Source of the DNA: Marinobacter halotolerans
GTDB taxonomy: Bacteria; Pseudomonadota; Gammaproteobacteria; Pseudomonadales; Oleiphilaceae
Reading direction: 5' to 3'
Assembly (NCBI RefSeq): GCF_008795985.1
Contig: NZ_VMHP01000001.1
Location: forward strand, 806,001-870,000
DNA: 64,000 bases
Positions 55,610-64,000 of this stretch are shown one piece after another. Positions within the stretch are counted from its first letter, which is position 1. Every line of letters starts with the position of its first letter. Made by a program: the position numbers and the translations under genes. The notes under the pieces are model-generated. The model was not told the DNA's origin. It searched no databases and saw only the letters and a program-made list of their open reading frames with translations.

Positions 55610-56314
55610 ATGATCGACCTGAAAGGCTATGGCCCCGAACTTCTGGACGGTGCCATTATTACCATCGAACTGGCCTTCCTCTCTCTGGCTCTGGCGCTGG
55701 CCCTGGGTCTGATCGGCGCCTCTGCCAAACTATCAAACAGCCGTGTTGCCGTCGGCATCGCGACCACTTACACCACCCTGATACGTGGTGTACCGGATCT
55801 GGTCATGATGATGCTGTTCTACTACGGCGGCCAGGTAACGGTAAACGCACTCTCGGATATGATCTGGCAGGCCTACGAAATCGACTTTTTCTTCCAGTTC
55901 GATCCTTTTATCTCCGGCACGATCACGATAGGCCTGATCTTCGGAGCCTATATGACCGAAACCTTCCGGGGCGCCTTTCTGGCAGTCGAAAGCGGCCAGA
56001 TAGAAGCGGCGCGTGCCTACGGCTTTACCCGCTGGCACACCTTTCGCCGGATTATTTTCCCGCAGATGCTGCGCCACGCGCTGCCGGGTATTGGCAATAA
56101 CTGGCAGGTTCTGCTCAAAACCACGGCCCTGGTGTCCATTATCGGGCTGACGGATATGGTGCGCGTTGCCGAAGAGGCGGCCAAGGCGGAACGCATGCCC
56201 TTCCACTTCTTTATCCCTGTCGCATTTGTGTATCTGAGCCTGACAGCCTGCTCGGAGCTCTTCATTCGCTGGCTTAACAAACGCGCCAATGCCGGCGTGG
56301 TGCAGGGGAGCTAG
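55610..56314 (+). CDS. basic amino acid ABC transporter permease (HisQ/AotQ-like)
   Basis: A 234-residue permease of about five helices. The EAA loop GAFLAVESGQIEAARAYGFTRWHTFRRIIFPQMLRHALPGIGNNW is typical. I take the ATG at 55610 (MIDLKGYGPELLDGA); the GTG at 55571 lies inside the hairpin. GGA eight bases upstream is a weak ribosome binding site. It is closely followed by the second permease (3 bases). Confidence 0.9.
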   Translation: MIDLKGYGPELLDGAIITIELAFLSLALALALGLIGASAKLSNSRVAVGIATTYTTLIRGVPDLVMMMLFYYGGQVTVNALSDMIWQAYEIDFFFQFDPFISGTITIGLIFGAYMTETFRGAFLAVESGQIEAARAYGFTRWHTFRRIIFPQMLRHALPGIGNNWQVLLKTTALVSIIGLTDMVRVAEEAAKAERMPFHFFIPVAFVYLSLTACSELFIRWLNKRANAGVVQGS

Positions 56315-56317
56315 GCC

Positions 56318-57040
56318 ATGCCGGAATTTCTGACGGAACTGTTTAGCAGTAATGAGATTTTTACCGCCACAACCCTGATGGTCTACTGGGATGGCTTGGT
56401 GACTACCGTGCACCTGGTGTTCCTGTCGCTGATTCTGGGGCTGTTTCTGGCCGTGCCCCTGGCGATTATGCGCACCTCGAAAAACCCGCTGATCAACGGC
56501 CCCGTCTGGCTGTTTACCTATGTGTTCCGTGGCACGCCGCTGCTGATTCAGCTGTACATCATTTACTACGGCATTGCGCAGATCCACGGCATTCAGCAGA
56601 CCTTCTGGTGGGATATTTTCCGTGAGGCCTTCTACCCGGCGTTACTGGCGTTCACCCTCAACACTGCCGCCTACACCACGGAGATCATCCGCGGCGCCAT
56701 TGTGGCCACACCGAACGGCGAAATCGAAGCGGCCAAGGCCTACGGCATGAACTGGGCCATGCGCATGCGCAGAATCGTACTGCCCAGCGCCGCCCGCCGT
56801 GCTGTGCAGGCCTATTCGAACGAAGTAATCTTCATGCTGCACTCTAGTGCCATCGCCAGCGTGGTGACGCTGATGGACCTCACCGGTGCCGCCCGGGTTA
56901 TCTATTCCCGGTTCTACGCACCGTTCGACGCTTTCATATTCGTGGCACTGATCTACATGGTGCTGACGTTCATTCTGGTGTTTGTCTTCCGCAAACTGGA
57001 AAACCACCTGCTGCGCCATCAGCGCCCTGTAAGCAGCTAG
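56318..57040 (+). CDS. basic amino acid ABC transporter permease (HisM/AotM-like)
   Basis: A 240-residue permease with about five helices and EAA loop GAIVATPNGEIEAAKAYGMNWAMRMRRIVLPSAARRAVQAYSNE, the HisM type. It forms the heterodimeric channel with the preceding permease. The four-gene importer is of the histidine/lysine/arginine/ornithine kind; the astE gene just downstream (12 bases) favours arginine/ornithine. Confidence 0.9.
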   Translation: MPEFLTELFSSNEIFTATTLMVYWDGLVTTVHLVFLSLILGLFLAVPLAIMRTSKNPLINGPVWLFTYVFRGTPLLIQLYIIYYGIAQIHGIQQTFWWDIFREAFYPALLAFTLNTAAYTTEIIRGAIVATPNGEIEAAKAYGMNWAMRMRRIVLPSAARRAVQAYSNEVIFMLHSSAIASVVTLMDLTGAARVIYSRFYAPFDAFIFVALIYMVLTFILVFVFRKLENHLLRHQRPVSS

Positions 57041-57052
57041 AACCGGAGCATT

Positions 57053-58084
57053 ATGTCGGTCAAACAACAGCTTTTCGGTGCCAGCCTGGACTGGCTCTCC
57101 CATACGACTTCGTCCACAACTCGGGTGACCGACGAGAAAATCGTGGTGATGAGCGACGGTACCGGCGTTCAGTTGCAGGATGCCGGTCTGCTATACCTGA
57201 CCCCTCCACCCGATCGCCCCAACCCCAATGGCGAGGCGCTAATCGTATCGGCCGGCATCCATGGTAACGAAACCGCCCCCATTGAAGTGCTCAACGGTCT
57301 GGTTGATGAGCTGCTTGAGGGGCATTGGAACCTGGCCTGCCCGGCATTGTTGATTCTGGGCAACCCGCTGGCGATTGATCTGGGCGATCGGTTCATGGAC
57401 GTTAACCTGAACCGCCTTTTCAGCGGCGCGCACCAGAAACCGGAATACGCCAACCTGCCCGAAGCCGAACGCGCGCGGCGGCTTGAGGACGCCTGCAAAG
57501 CTTTCGCCCAGCGACATCCTGACGGCCTTAGCCACTATGACCTGCATACCGCCATTCGTCCGTCGTTGCATGAGAAATTTGCGCTCTATCCGTTTGTGCC
57601 AGGCAGGCAGCTTCCAGATGCACAAACCAAATTTCTGCTGGAAGCCGACGTGAAAACGCTGCTGCTACAGCACCGGGAAGGCACAACCTTTGCGGCCTTC
57701 TCGTCAGCGGAACTGGGGGCAGAGAGCTTTACGGTAGAGCTGGGCAAGGTCAGGCCCTTTGGCCAGAACGACCTGCAGAGTTTTAGCGGCATCCGCGATG
57801 CACTTCGCCGCCGCTTCAAGGGCGAGCCGCCACCGGATACGGTCACCCCGGAGCAGCCAGCCCTGTTTGAGGTGGTCCATGAGATCATCAACACCGGTGA
57901 GGATTTCCGATTCCACGTGCCGGACGATGTCGCCAACTTTACCGACTACCAGCCCGGCACCGTGATCTGGGAAGACAGCACCACCCACTACGCGGTGGGC
58001 GACACTCCCGAGGCGATCATTTTCCCCAATCGTCAGGTGCCGGTTGGCCAGCGCGTCGGCCTGATGGTCAGGCGGGTGCGTTGA
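57053..58084 (+). CDS. astE: succinylglutamate desuccinylase AstE
   Basis: A 343-residue zinc hydrolase of the AstE/AspA family. The first metal motif is GIHGNETAPIEVLNGLVDEL, the second histidine is in LSHYDLHTAIRPS, and the catalytic glutamate lies in AESFTVELGKVRPFG. AstE releases glutamate from N-succinylglutamate, the last step of arginine succinyltransferase catabolism. GGAG stands four bases before the ATG. It is next to the basic amino acid importer, so uptake and catabolism are linked. Its 3' end overlaps the convergent RND pump gene by 17 bases. Confidence 0.93.
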   Translation: MSVKQQLFGASLDWLSHTTSSTTRVTDEKIVVMSDGTGVQLQDAGLLYLTPPPDRPNPNGEALIVSAGIHGNETAPIEVLNGLVDELLEGHWNLACPALLILGNPLAIDLGDRFMDVNLNRLFSGAHQKPEYANLPEAERARRLEDACKAFAQRHPDGLSHYDLHTAIRPSLHEKFALYPFVPGRQLPDAQTKFLLEADVKTLLLQHREGTTFAAFSSAELGAESFTVELGKVRPFGQNDLQSFSGIRDALRRRFKGEPPPDTVTPEQPALFEVVHEIINTGEDFRFHVPDDVANFTDYQPGTVIWEDSTTHYAVGDTPEAIIFPNRQVPVGQRVGLMVRRVR

Positions 58085-61000
58085 CCGGATCGGCCACCCT
58101 GCTCTTGATCAGGTAAATGCAGACGGAAGGCACCACCAGAAGCGTAAGAACCGTGGACGCCAGCAGCCCGGAAATAATGGCCCAGGCCATGGGCGGCCAG
58201 AGCGTCGAGCTCGAGAACGCCAGGGGCAAAAGACCAGCAACCGTGGTGGCCGTGGTCAGCAGAATCGGACGCGTACGCTGTTCCACCGCCTTGCGGACCG
58301 CATCCCGGATCGCATCGCCCTGCTCCAGCTTCCGGTCCATCACATCCAGCAAAACAATGGCATTGTTCACCACAATGCCCACCAGCGCGATAACCCCCAG
58401 CAAAGACTGAAAGCCGAAGGGCGAGCCGGACAGCACCAGGCCAGGGAATATGCCCACGGTTGCCAGCGGTACGGTCAACAGAATAATGCCCACCCTCCGG
58501 AAGGAATTGAACTGCAGCAACAGGAAGAACAGCAACAGCAGCACGCCGATGGGCGCTGTGGTCATCAGGGCATCGTTGGCCTCGCCCGAGCCTTCGGCAT
58601 CACCGCCCATTGCAAGCCGGGTTCCCGGCGGCAGCGGATTGTCCGCCAGCGAGGCATTCAGCCCTTCCAGGGCCTGACTGAAGCTGTAGCCCACCAGCAG
58701 GTTTGACCAGACCGTATTCATCCGGGTGCCGTTGCGCTGATAGAGCGCGGCAGATTCCCAGGCAGTATCCACTGAGGCAATGGCAGATAGCGGAACCGCC
58801 TCTCCACGGTCGTTATAGACATTGATCGACAGCAGGCGTGACAAGGACAGATTGACACCCTCCCGCGAGCGCAGCACCAGCGGAATCGGGTCCTTTTCCT
58901 GGCGATACTGTTCAGCCACCACGCCAAAGCTCTGGCCGTATAGGCTCTGGGCCACGTCGGAACGATTCAGCCCGAAACGCGCCGCGCTAGCATCATCCAC
59001 GTTGATCGAAATACTGGGCACCCCGGGATCCAGGTTATGGCGAACGTCCACCGTGCCCTCTACCCGTCGCAAGGCAGAAAAGACCTGTTCTACAGCTTTG
59101 GCCCGGGTTTCATCATCGGCGTGATAGACCCGGATCTCTACCGGTGCCGGGCGCGGCGGCCCCTGCCCCAGAATGCCCACCGTCACCTGCAGCTCCGGAA
59201 ACTCAGTGCGGGCATGTTCGCGAATCCAGCGCACCATTTCGGTGGTGTCTTCAAGCGTAGGGGTTTCAATCACAATGCGGCCACGATTGGGCGCTTTCGG
59301 TTCCCGCTGCAGGTTGTAATAGAAGCTGGGCCCGGTGAAACCGGTAAACCGGTGAATCTTCAGCGCGTTCTCCCGGCTCCGGATGGCTCGCTCCAGATCG
59401 GCGGCCACGTCTGAAGTACGCTTCAGATCCGTCCCCTCCGGCATATAGAGCTCAACCACGACCTGGGGCCGGTCGGCATTGGGGAAAAACTGTTTCTTCA
59501 TGAAAGGCGTCATGGCAACACTAATGCCCACAAGCAGTGTGCCTGCCAGAATCAACAGGCCCGGCCGTTTTGCCACCAGAGTGCCCAACGAACGGGCAAA
59601 ACCAATCAGCCGGTCTTCCCGCATGCCGCTCTGCCGGGGTTTGAGGAAGCGGGCCGCCAACAGGGGCACCGCCGATATGGCCAGCAGGTAGCTTACCGTC
59701 AGCGTCAGCATCACCATGACCGGCACACCCCGGGTGAAGTCTGCGGTGCCACCCTTGGAAAGCAGCAGAGGCGCAAATGCCGCCAGCGTGGTGCCCGTGG
59801 AAGCGCCGAGGGGGCCAGCCAACTCCTTCACCGCCCGCGTAGTGGCATCGAGCCGTCTCATACCTTCATCAAGGTAGCCCTGAATGCTCTCAACAATCAC
59901 GATGGCGTTATCGATCAGGATACCCAGCGAAATCACCATACCGATCACGGCAATCTGATGGAGTACCCCGCCGCCCAGGTCATACAACCCGACGCTGATC
60001 AACGCCACCATCGGCAATATGGACGCCACCAGCAGCCCCATACGTATGCCCATACCGGTAAACACCACCGCCACGATGATGATCACCGAAAACACCAGAG
60101 ACCAGGCCAGATTGTCCAGGCGCTGCTCTACCTTGTCTGGCTGAAAGAACATTTCCCGGATCTCATAGGGCGCGAAATCCGATTCAATCAGATCCAGGCG
60201 CTCCCGCACCCTTTCACCAAAACGGATAGCGTCGGTTGAGCCTTCCTCCATGAACAGCGAGACCAGCACGACCCTCTCACCGTCATACCAGGCTTCGGGT
60301 TCGCGGGGCTCGGAAGGGCCACGCCAGATATCGGCGGCGGCTGCCAGAGGCACCTGGGAGCCATCGGGCAACTCAATGGGTGTGGCACGGATAGCGTCGA
60401 TACTGACGAATTCGCTGTTGGGCAGCACCGATACCCGGCGCCCCTCAGACACAATATACCCTCCGGGGATGGTCTGGTTACGCTGGGCCAGAGTGTTCAG
60501 AACCCGCGCCGGCGAGATGCCAAGCTGGTACATGGCCGCATCATCCAGCGCCAGGGTCACCTGCTCTTCGGTGTCTGCCTCCAGTTCAACCCGGGACATA
60601 CCCCGGAGATCTGAAAGATTGTCTTTGAGCCGCTCGGCCACATCGCTGAGCTCCGAGATTGATGCGGCCCCGCTGACGGCCAGAATAATGGCCGGAATAT
60701 CGATAAGCCGATCATCCAGTACCATCTGCCCGACATCATCCGGGAACTCCAGGCGGGCACGGTCCATGGCCTGACGAACCCGGTCCCAGGCGGCGTCCGT
60801 TTCATAAATGGTGTCGTTCAGGCGCAGCCGGAATATCGCCACACCGGTGCGGCCGGTGGACTGGGTCCAGTCCAGCTCTTCCACCTGCAGTAGCTCTTCA
60901 GAGAGCGGGTCCACCACCAGACGGTTCACCGCCTCGGCGCTGGCCCCGGGGTAGTTCACGGTAATCAGTCCTGCCCGATAGGGGAAAGAAGGGTCTTCCT

Positions 61001-61133
61001 GCCGGGGCATGGTGCTGTATGCGGCAATGCCCAGCACGCACATCATGACCACTACCATGCCCAGCAGTCGCTGGAATTTCAGCAGCCGGGAAGTCTGTCG
61101 TTCGTCCGGAGTCTTCGAGGGGTCGGAGGCCAT
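58068..61133 (-). CDS. RND efflux transporter permease (AcrB-like superfamily)
   Basis: A 1021-residue inner-membrane pump with the two-repeat, 12-helix architecture and large periplasmic loops. Motifs: GMVISLGILIDNAIVIVESI in helix 4 and ALVGIVVNNAIVLLD in helix 10. Where AcrB has D407-D408 and K940, this has D408-N409 and N923, so the proton relay keeps only one acid, as in some other RND groups. Substrates are unknown. Its ATG overlaps the adaptor stop (TGATG). No outer-membrane channel gene is adjacent. Confidence 0.9.
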   Translation of the reverse strand: MASDPSKTPDERQTSRLLKFQRLLGMVVVMMCVLGIAAYSTMPRQEDPSFPYRAGLITVNYPGASAEAVNRLVVDPLSEELLQVEELDWTQSTGRTGVAIFRLRLNDTIYETDAAWDRVRQAMDRARLEFPDDVGQMVLDDRLIDIPAIILAVSGAASISELSDVAERLKDNLSDLRGMSRVELEADTEEQVTLALDDAAMYQLGISPARVLNTLAQRNQTIPGGYIVSEGRRVSVLPNSEFVSIDAIRATPIELPDGSQVPLAAAADIWRGPSEPREPEAWYDGERVVLVSLFMEEGSTDAIRFGERVRERLDLIESDFAPYEIREMFFQPDKVEQRLDNLAWSLVFSVIIIVAVVFTGMGIRMGLLVASILPMVALISVGLYDLGGGVLHQIAVIGMVISLGILIDNAIVIVESIQGYLDEGMRRLDATTRAVKELAGPLGASTGTTLAAFAPLLLSKGGTADFTRGVPVMVMLTLTVSYLLAISAVPLLAARFLKPRQSGMREDRLIGFARSLGTLVAKRPGLLILAGTLLVGISVAMTPFMKKQFFPNADRPQVVVELYMPEGTDLKRTSDVAADLERAIRSRENALKIHRFTGFTGPSFYYNLQREPKAPNRGRIVIETPTLEDTTEMVRWIREHARTEFPELQVTVGILGQGPPRPAPVEIRVYHADDETRAKAVEQVFSALRRVEGTVDVRHNLDPGVPSISINVDDASAARFGLNRSDVAQSLYGQSFGVVAEQYRQEKDPIPLVLRSREGVNLSLSRLLSINVYNDRGEAVPLSAIASVDTAWESAALYQRNGTRMNTVWSNLLVGYSFSQALEGLNASLADNPLPPGTRLAMGGDAEGSGEANDALMTTAPIGVLLLLFFLLLQFNSFRRVGIILLTVPLATVGIFPGLVLSGSPFGFQSLLGVIALVGIVVNNAIVLLDVMDRKLEQGDAIRDAVRKAVEQRTRPILLTTATTVAGLLPLAFSSSTLWPPMAWAIISGLLASTVLTLLVVPSVCIYLIKSRVADPVNAPA

Positions 61134-62209
61134 CAGCGCACCTCCACGGCGTCGCCGTCGGTCACCTTGGTCATGCCGGCGTATATCACCTGGTCGCCGG
61201 CGCTGAGTTCACTGGAATCCACCACGACCCGCTCCCCGACGATCCGCTGGACGGTCACCGGAACCCGAAGCGCGATTCCGTCTGCCACGCGGAACACGCT
61301 GGCGCCGCCGTTCGATTTCATCACAGACAGTATGGGCACGGTGGTGGCCGTAACGGTAGTCGGGGTAATACCCACTTCAACGGGCTCGCCCGGCTCCAGC
61401 GTATTGGCCGGCAGACTGACCAGGATCGGGTGCAGCTCGCCCCTTACACTGCCCGCCTGGGCGATTTCCACCACAGACCCCGTGACTGTTGCGCGGTTGC
61501 GATCCTGAACAGACCAGACCGGCAATTCGTCGGTCACCGCGACATGTTCAAGAATGTAGGCAGGAACCCGGACCTCCACTTCCTGGCCCATGGGTGAGGA
61601 AAGTCTCAGCACCGGTTGGCCGGCAGCCACGAACTCGTCCTGCTCGACCAGCAAGGCCTCTACCCGCCCGGCAAACGGTGCCCTCAGTTCACTTTCCTCA
61701 AGCAGACGAGTCGCCTCTGACAGAGAGGCTTCCGCGGTTGCCATGCTGGCCCGCAGACTGTCGCGGCGGGAGGCCAGCTGCTCCAGAGTCTGTTCCGACA
61801 CAACGCCGCGCTCGTACAGACTGCGGGAGCGTTCCCACTCTCGCTGGGCCTGCTGGAACTGCGTGCGCAATTCGTCCAGCCTGGCGGCCGCCGAATCCCG
61901 CGCGGGCTCAAGCCCGGGGTTATAGACTCGCGCCAGCAGATCACCGGCGGTGACCTTCTGCCCCAGCTCCACTGCCTGCTCTACCAGATTGCCACTGACC
62001 TGAAACGTCAGCGTCGCCCGCTGGGCCGCCTGCACAATGCCCGAGAACCGCAAAGGAATTCCCTCCGTCTGACCACCGGTCACGTCCGCCGTACGCACCG
62101 CAACCGCCTGGCTACCCTGTGCTGCCTGCGGCTCTGTGGATTTACAGCCCGCCACCAGTACCAGCGTCGCGGCCATCAATGACGCAATCAGGGGGGTCCG
62201 GATAGTCAT
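61133..62209 (-). CDS. RND efflux periplasmic adaptor (membrane fusion) lipoprotein
   Basis: A 358-residue adaptor. The signal ends in VLVAGC (lipid-attached C22). It contains the barrel/lipoyl halves (AVELGQKVTAGDLLARVYNPG and APFAGRVEALLVEQDEFVAAGQPVLRLS), separated by an alpha-helical coiled-coil hairpin (about 95-165). It joins the pump to an outer-membrane channel. First gene of the minus-strand pair, divergent from tetR. Confidence 0.92.
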   Translation of the reverse strand: MTIRTPLIASLMAATLVLVAGCKSTEPQAAQGSQAVAVRTADVTGGQTEGIPLRFSGIVQAAQRATLTFQVSGNLVEQAVELGQKVTAGDLLARVYNPGLEPARDSAAARLDELRTQFQQAQREWERSRSLYERGVVSEQTLEQLASRRDSLRASMATAEASLSEATRLLEESELRAPFAGRVEALLVEQDEFVAAGQPVLRLSSPMGQEVEVRVPAYILEHVAVTDELPVWSVQDRNRATVTGSVVEIAQAGSVRGELHPILVSLPANTLEPGEPVEVGITPTTVTATTVPILSVMKSNGGASVFRVADGIALRVPVTVQRIVGERVVVDSSELSAGDQVIYAGMTKVTDGDAVEVR

Positions 62210-62293
62210 TCTGTCGGTTCCTTTTAAAAGAGTGCTTTTTTAGAGTCCTTTCTTCACTTTAATAAAACCTTGATATCGACATCATGTCACTCT

Positions 62294-62342
62294 TTGACAG
62301 ATTGTCAATAATCGGTTCTTATCCGCTATACTCTATCGAGTA
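62294..62342. promoter_or_regulatory. palindromes and promoter in the tetR/RND divergent gap
   Basis: TTGACAGATTGTCAA (62294-62308) is a perfect 6+3+6 palindrome, and TACTCTATCGAGTA (62329-62342) a near-perfect one. TATACT (62327-62332) is a plausible -10 for tetR about 18 bases after TGTCAA (62303-62308). Either palindrome could be the TetR operator. Confidence 0.4.
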
Positions 62343-62369
62343 CTTTTGCCAACCCAGCACGGGAAAACC

Positions 62370-63020
62370 ATGAGTGAACCGCTGAAAACCCGAAGAGAGA
62401 AAGAAAAACAGGCCCGCGCCGAGGCTATTCTTGATGCAGCGGAACTGGTGTTTTCCGAGAAGGGCTACGAGCGTACGTCCATGGACGATATTGCCCGTAC
62501 CGCCAATCTCAGCCGGGCGCTACTGTATGTCTATTTCAAGGACAAGTCGTCGATCCAGCGGGGAATCATGCTGAGGGCAGGTCAGAGCCTGTGCCGCCGT
62601 TTCGAGGAAGCCAGGGCGACCGCTGGCTCCGGGCTGGCACAGATCACCGCCATGGGCCATGCCTATTACCAGTTTTACCGGGAAGAGCCGGACTACTTCA
62701 CCTACCTGACCACCGCGTCAACCGCGATGGCCAGCGCCGATGAGGAGCAGGCGGACGCCATGATGTGTTCAAAATCGGAGATGATGGGGTTGATGGTGGG
62801 CGCGATCCGCTTGGGTATTGAAGACGGCACCATTAATGCCGACAGGATTCATGATCCGCTTGAAACCGCACTCTACCTCCGAGGGGCGCTGCACGGGGTC
62901 ATCATGCTATGCCAGAGCGAGCAGGCGGCCCTGGATGCAACCGGCAGCCAGAGCCACATTCCCGCGGAATCACTGATCCGCCACACCATGCATATGCTGA
63001 CCACATCCATCGCTTCCTAG
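62370..63020 (+). CDS. TetR family regulator of the RND pump
   Basis: A 216-residue regulator. The helix-turn-helix is AILDAAELVFSEKGYERTSMDDIARTANLSRALLYVYFKDK, with the C-terminal region a helical ligand-binding domain. I take the ATG at 62370 (MSEPLKTRREKEKQARAE), with GGGA upstream; an upstream TTG is unlikely. It is divergent from the adaptor-pump pair, the usual local repressor layout. Ligand not inferable. Confidence 0.88.
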   Translation: MSEPLKTRREKEKQARAEAILDAAELVFSEKGYERTSMDDIARTANLSRALLYVYFKDKSSIQRGIMLRAGQSLCRRFEEARATAGSGLAQITAMGHAYYQFYREEPDYFTYLTTASTAMASADEEQADAMMCSKSEMMGLMVGAIRLGIEDGTINADRIHDPLETALYLRGALHGVIMLCQSEQAALDATGSQSHIPAESLIRHTMHMLTTSIAS

Positions 63021-63036
63021 CGGACGGGCGAAAGTG

Positions 63037-64000
63037 CTAGAGCTGGAAGTCGTAGATCGAGCCCAGCCCGAGAATACCGCTCAACTCATCCAGCGCCTTG
63101 CGAACCTCTTCCAGCAACATGGGGTCACCCAGGTCTTCCTGACTCAGCCGGTCACGGTAATGGGCTTCAACCCAGGTGATCAGGCGCTGATAGAGCGCGT
63201 CCGTCATCAAAACGCCCCGATGCATGGCACCCAGTTCCTCTTCGTTCAGCACTACCCGCAGCCTGAGGCACGCAGGCCCGCCGCCATTGCGCATGGACTG
63301 CTTGACGTCGAACACCTCCACCGAGGTAATCGGCCCACCACTGCCGACCAGTTCATCAAGGTAGCGGCTGACGGTCCGGTTTTCGCGGCATTCGCCGGGC
63401 ACCGCCAGCATCATGCCATCCGGGGTGTTCAACAGCTGACTGTTGAACAGATAGGACGCCACCGCATCATCCAGCGGCACCTGCTGTCGACTGACCCGAA
63501 CCGCTTCAAGTTCGGCACCGCTCAGACGGCTGCGAATATCCGACAGCACCCGGTCTTCATCCAAAAAGGCCAGCTCATGATAGAAAAGCGTATTGCCATT
63601 ACCCACGGCAATCACGTCATTGTGAAAAACGCCGGCATCGATGGCTTCCGGATTCTGCTGGGCAAAGACGACATTGCGGTCATCCAGACCATGGAGCCGA
63701 GCAACGGCCTGTGAGGCTTCAAGGGTCTGCCGTGCCGGATAGAGCTTCGGTGCCGGAGCCCGTTCGTTGAAAGCCACCTGGCCATAGACGAACAGCTCCA
63801 CGCCCGGGTCGCCGTAGCCATTGCACAACCGCGTATGGTTAGCCGCACCTTCATCACCGAACTGGCTGACCGAAGGCAGCGCCGGGTGATGTGCAAAGAA
63901 GGCGTCATCCGCAAACATGGCTCTCAGGGCCCGACCGGTGACCGCATGCTCGATAGACCGGTGGAATTTGGCACTGAGATTTGCGGGCGTGAAATGCACC
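63037..64000 (-). CDS. astB: N-succinylarginine dihydrolase AstB (5' part outside window)
   Basis: C-terminal 320 residues of AstB; about 125 N-terminal residues lie beyond base 64000. It contains LTANLS-type [61 protein letters not shown] with the catalytic histidine, and [14 protein letters not shown] with the catalytic cysteine. AstB converts N-succinylarginine to N-succinylornithine, ammonia and CO2, the second AST step. The stop is 16 bases from the convergent tetR. The remaining ast genes are probably just outside the window. Confidence 0.96.
   Translation of the reverse strand, partial: VHFTPANLSAKFHRSIEHAVTGRALRAMFADDAFFAHHPALPSVSQFGDEGAANHTRLCNGYGDPGVELFVYGQVAFNERAPAPKLYPARQTLEASQAVARLHGLDDRNVVFAQQNPEAIDAGVFHNDVIAVGNGNTLFYHELAFLDEDRVLSDIRSRLSGAELEAVRVSRQQVPLDDAVASYLFNSQLLNTPDGMMLAVPGECRENRTVSRYLDELVGSGGPITSVEVFDVKQSMRNGGGPACLRLRVVLNEEELGAMHRGVLMTDALYQRLITWVEAHYRDRLSQEDLGDPMLLEEVRKALDELSGILGLGSIYDFQL

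Overview
The window looks like chromosomal DNA of a marine gammaproteobacterium, most probably Marinobacter or a close relative. This is an inference from gene content and order (sufBCDSATE, glcDEF behind a TRAP transporter, hmu heme uptake, NnrS/NarK, fabAB, ast genes); no rRNA or other species marker is present. It is dense, moderately GC-rich and mostly housekeeping. I see no phage, insertion sequence, CRISPR array or pseudogene. Two genes run off the ends: a NarK-type transporter at base 1 and astB at base 64000.

Layout. 1-4300: edge of a nitrate/NO-respiration region (partial NarK2-like carrier, universal stress protein, NarK1-like carrier, SirB2 protein, NnrS) with an Anr/FNR-type box at 1053-1066. 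4404-6959: a one-domain voltage-gated cation channel with an unusually acidic selectivity filter, a class III CoA-transferase and a second SirB2 paralogue. 7127-8858: fabA-fabB, closed by a clear terminator. 8978-15410: the SUF Fe-S cluster operon sufB-C-D-S-A-T-E behind a promoter that coincides with an IscR type-1-like site. 15418-17964: divergent FlgT-like and TraF-like envelope proteins. 17968-21632: cca, a pteridine-reductase-like SDR, a thiolase and trmL. 21590-28554 (minus): heme operon hmuR-hmuY-like-hmuS-T-U-V, with a Fur-box-like sequence on its promoter. 28700-34893: secB-yibN, divergent from gpmI-envC-ctpA-yibQ. 34983-37781 (minus): hisB-hisH-hisA-hisF. 37890-42031: an SRPBCC protein, then asmA-mutY-yggX. 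42119-42194: tRNA-Phe(GAA) with its own promoter and terminator. 42346-44878: DJ-1/PfpI, ribbon-helix-helix, CaCA exchanger and DUF4124 genes.

44909-53819 is a coherent glycolate (2-hydroxy-acid) unit: dctP-dctQ-dctM-glcG-glcD-glcE-glcF on the minus strand and a divergent GntR/FCD regulator, with two near-identical palindromic operators 105 bp apart. A 104-bp inverted-repeat element lies between glcE and glcF. 53928-58084 is a basic-amino-acid ABC importer with an AstE-type desuccinylase; 63037-64000 is the 3' part of astB. Between these two arginine genes sits an RND efflux pair with its divergent TetR regulator.

The points most worth following are the HmuY-like lipoprotein inside a proteobacterial heme operon, the acidic filter of the ion channel, the paired operators of the TRAP-glycolate unit, the long inverted repeat at 46151-46254, and the SirB2 paralogue pair that shares promoter sequence.
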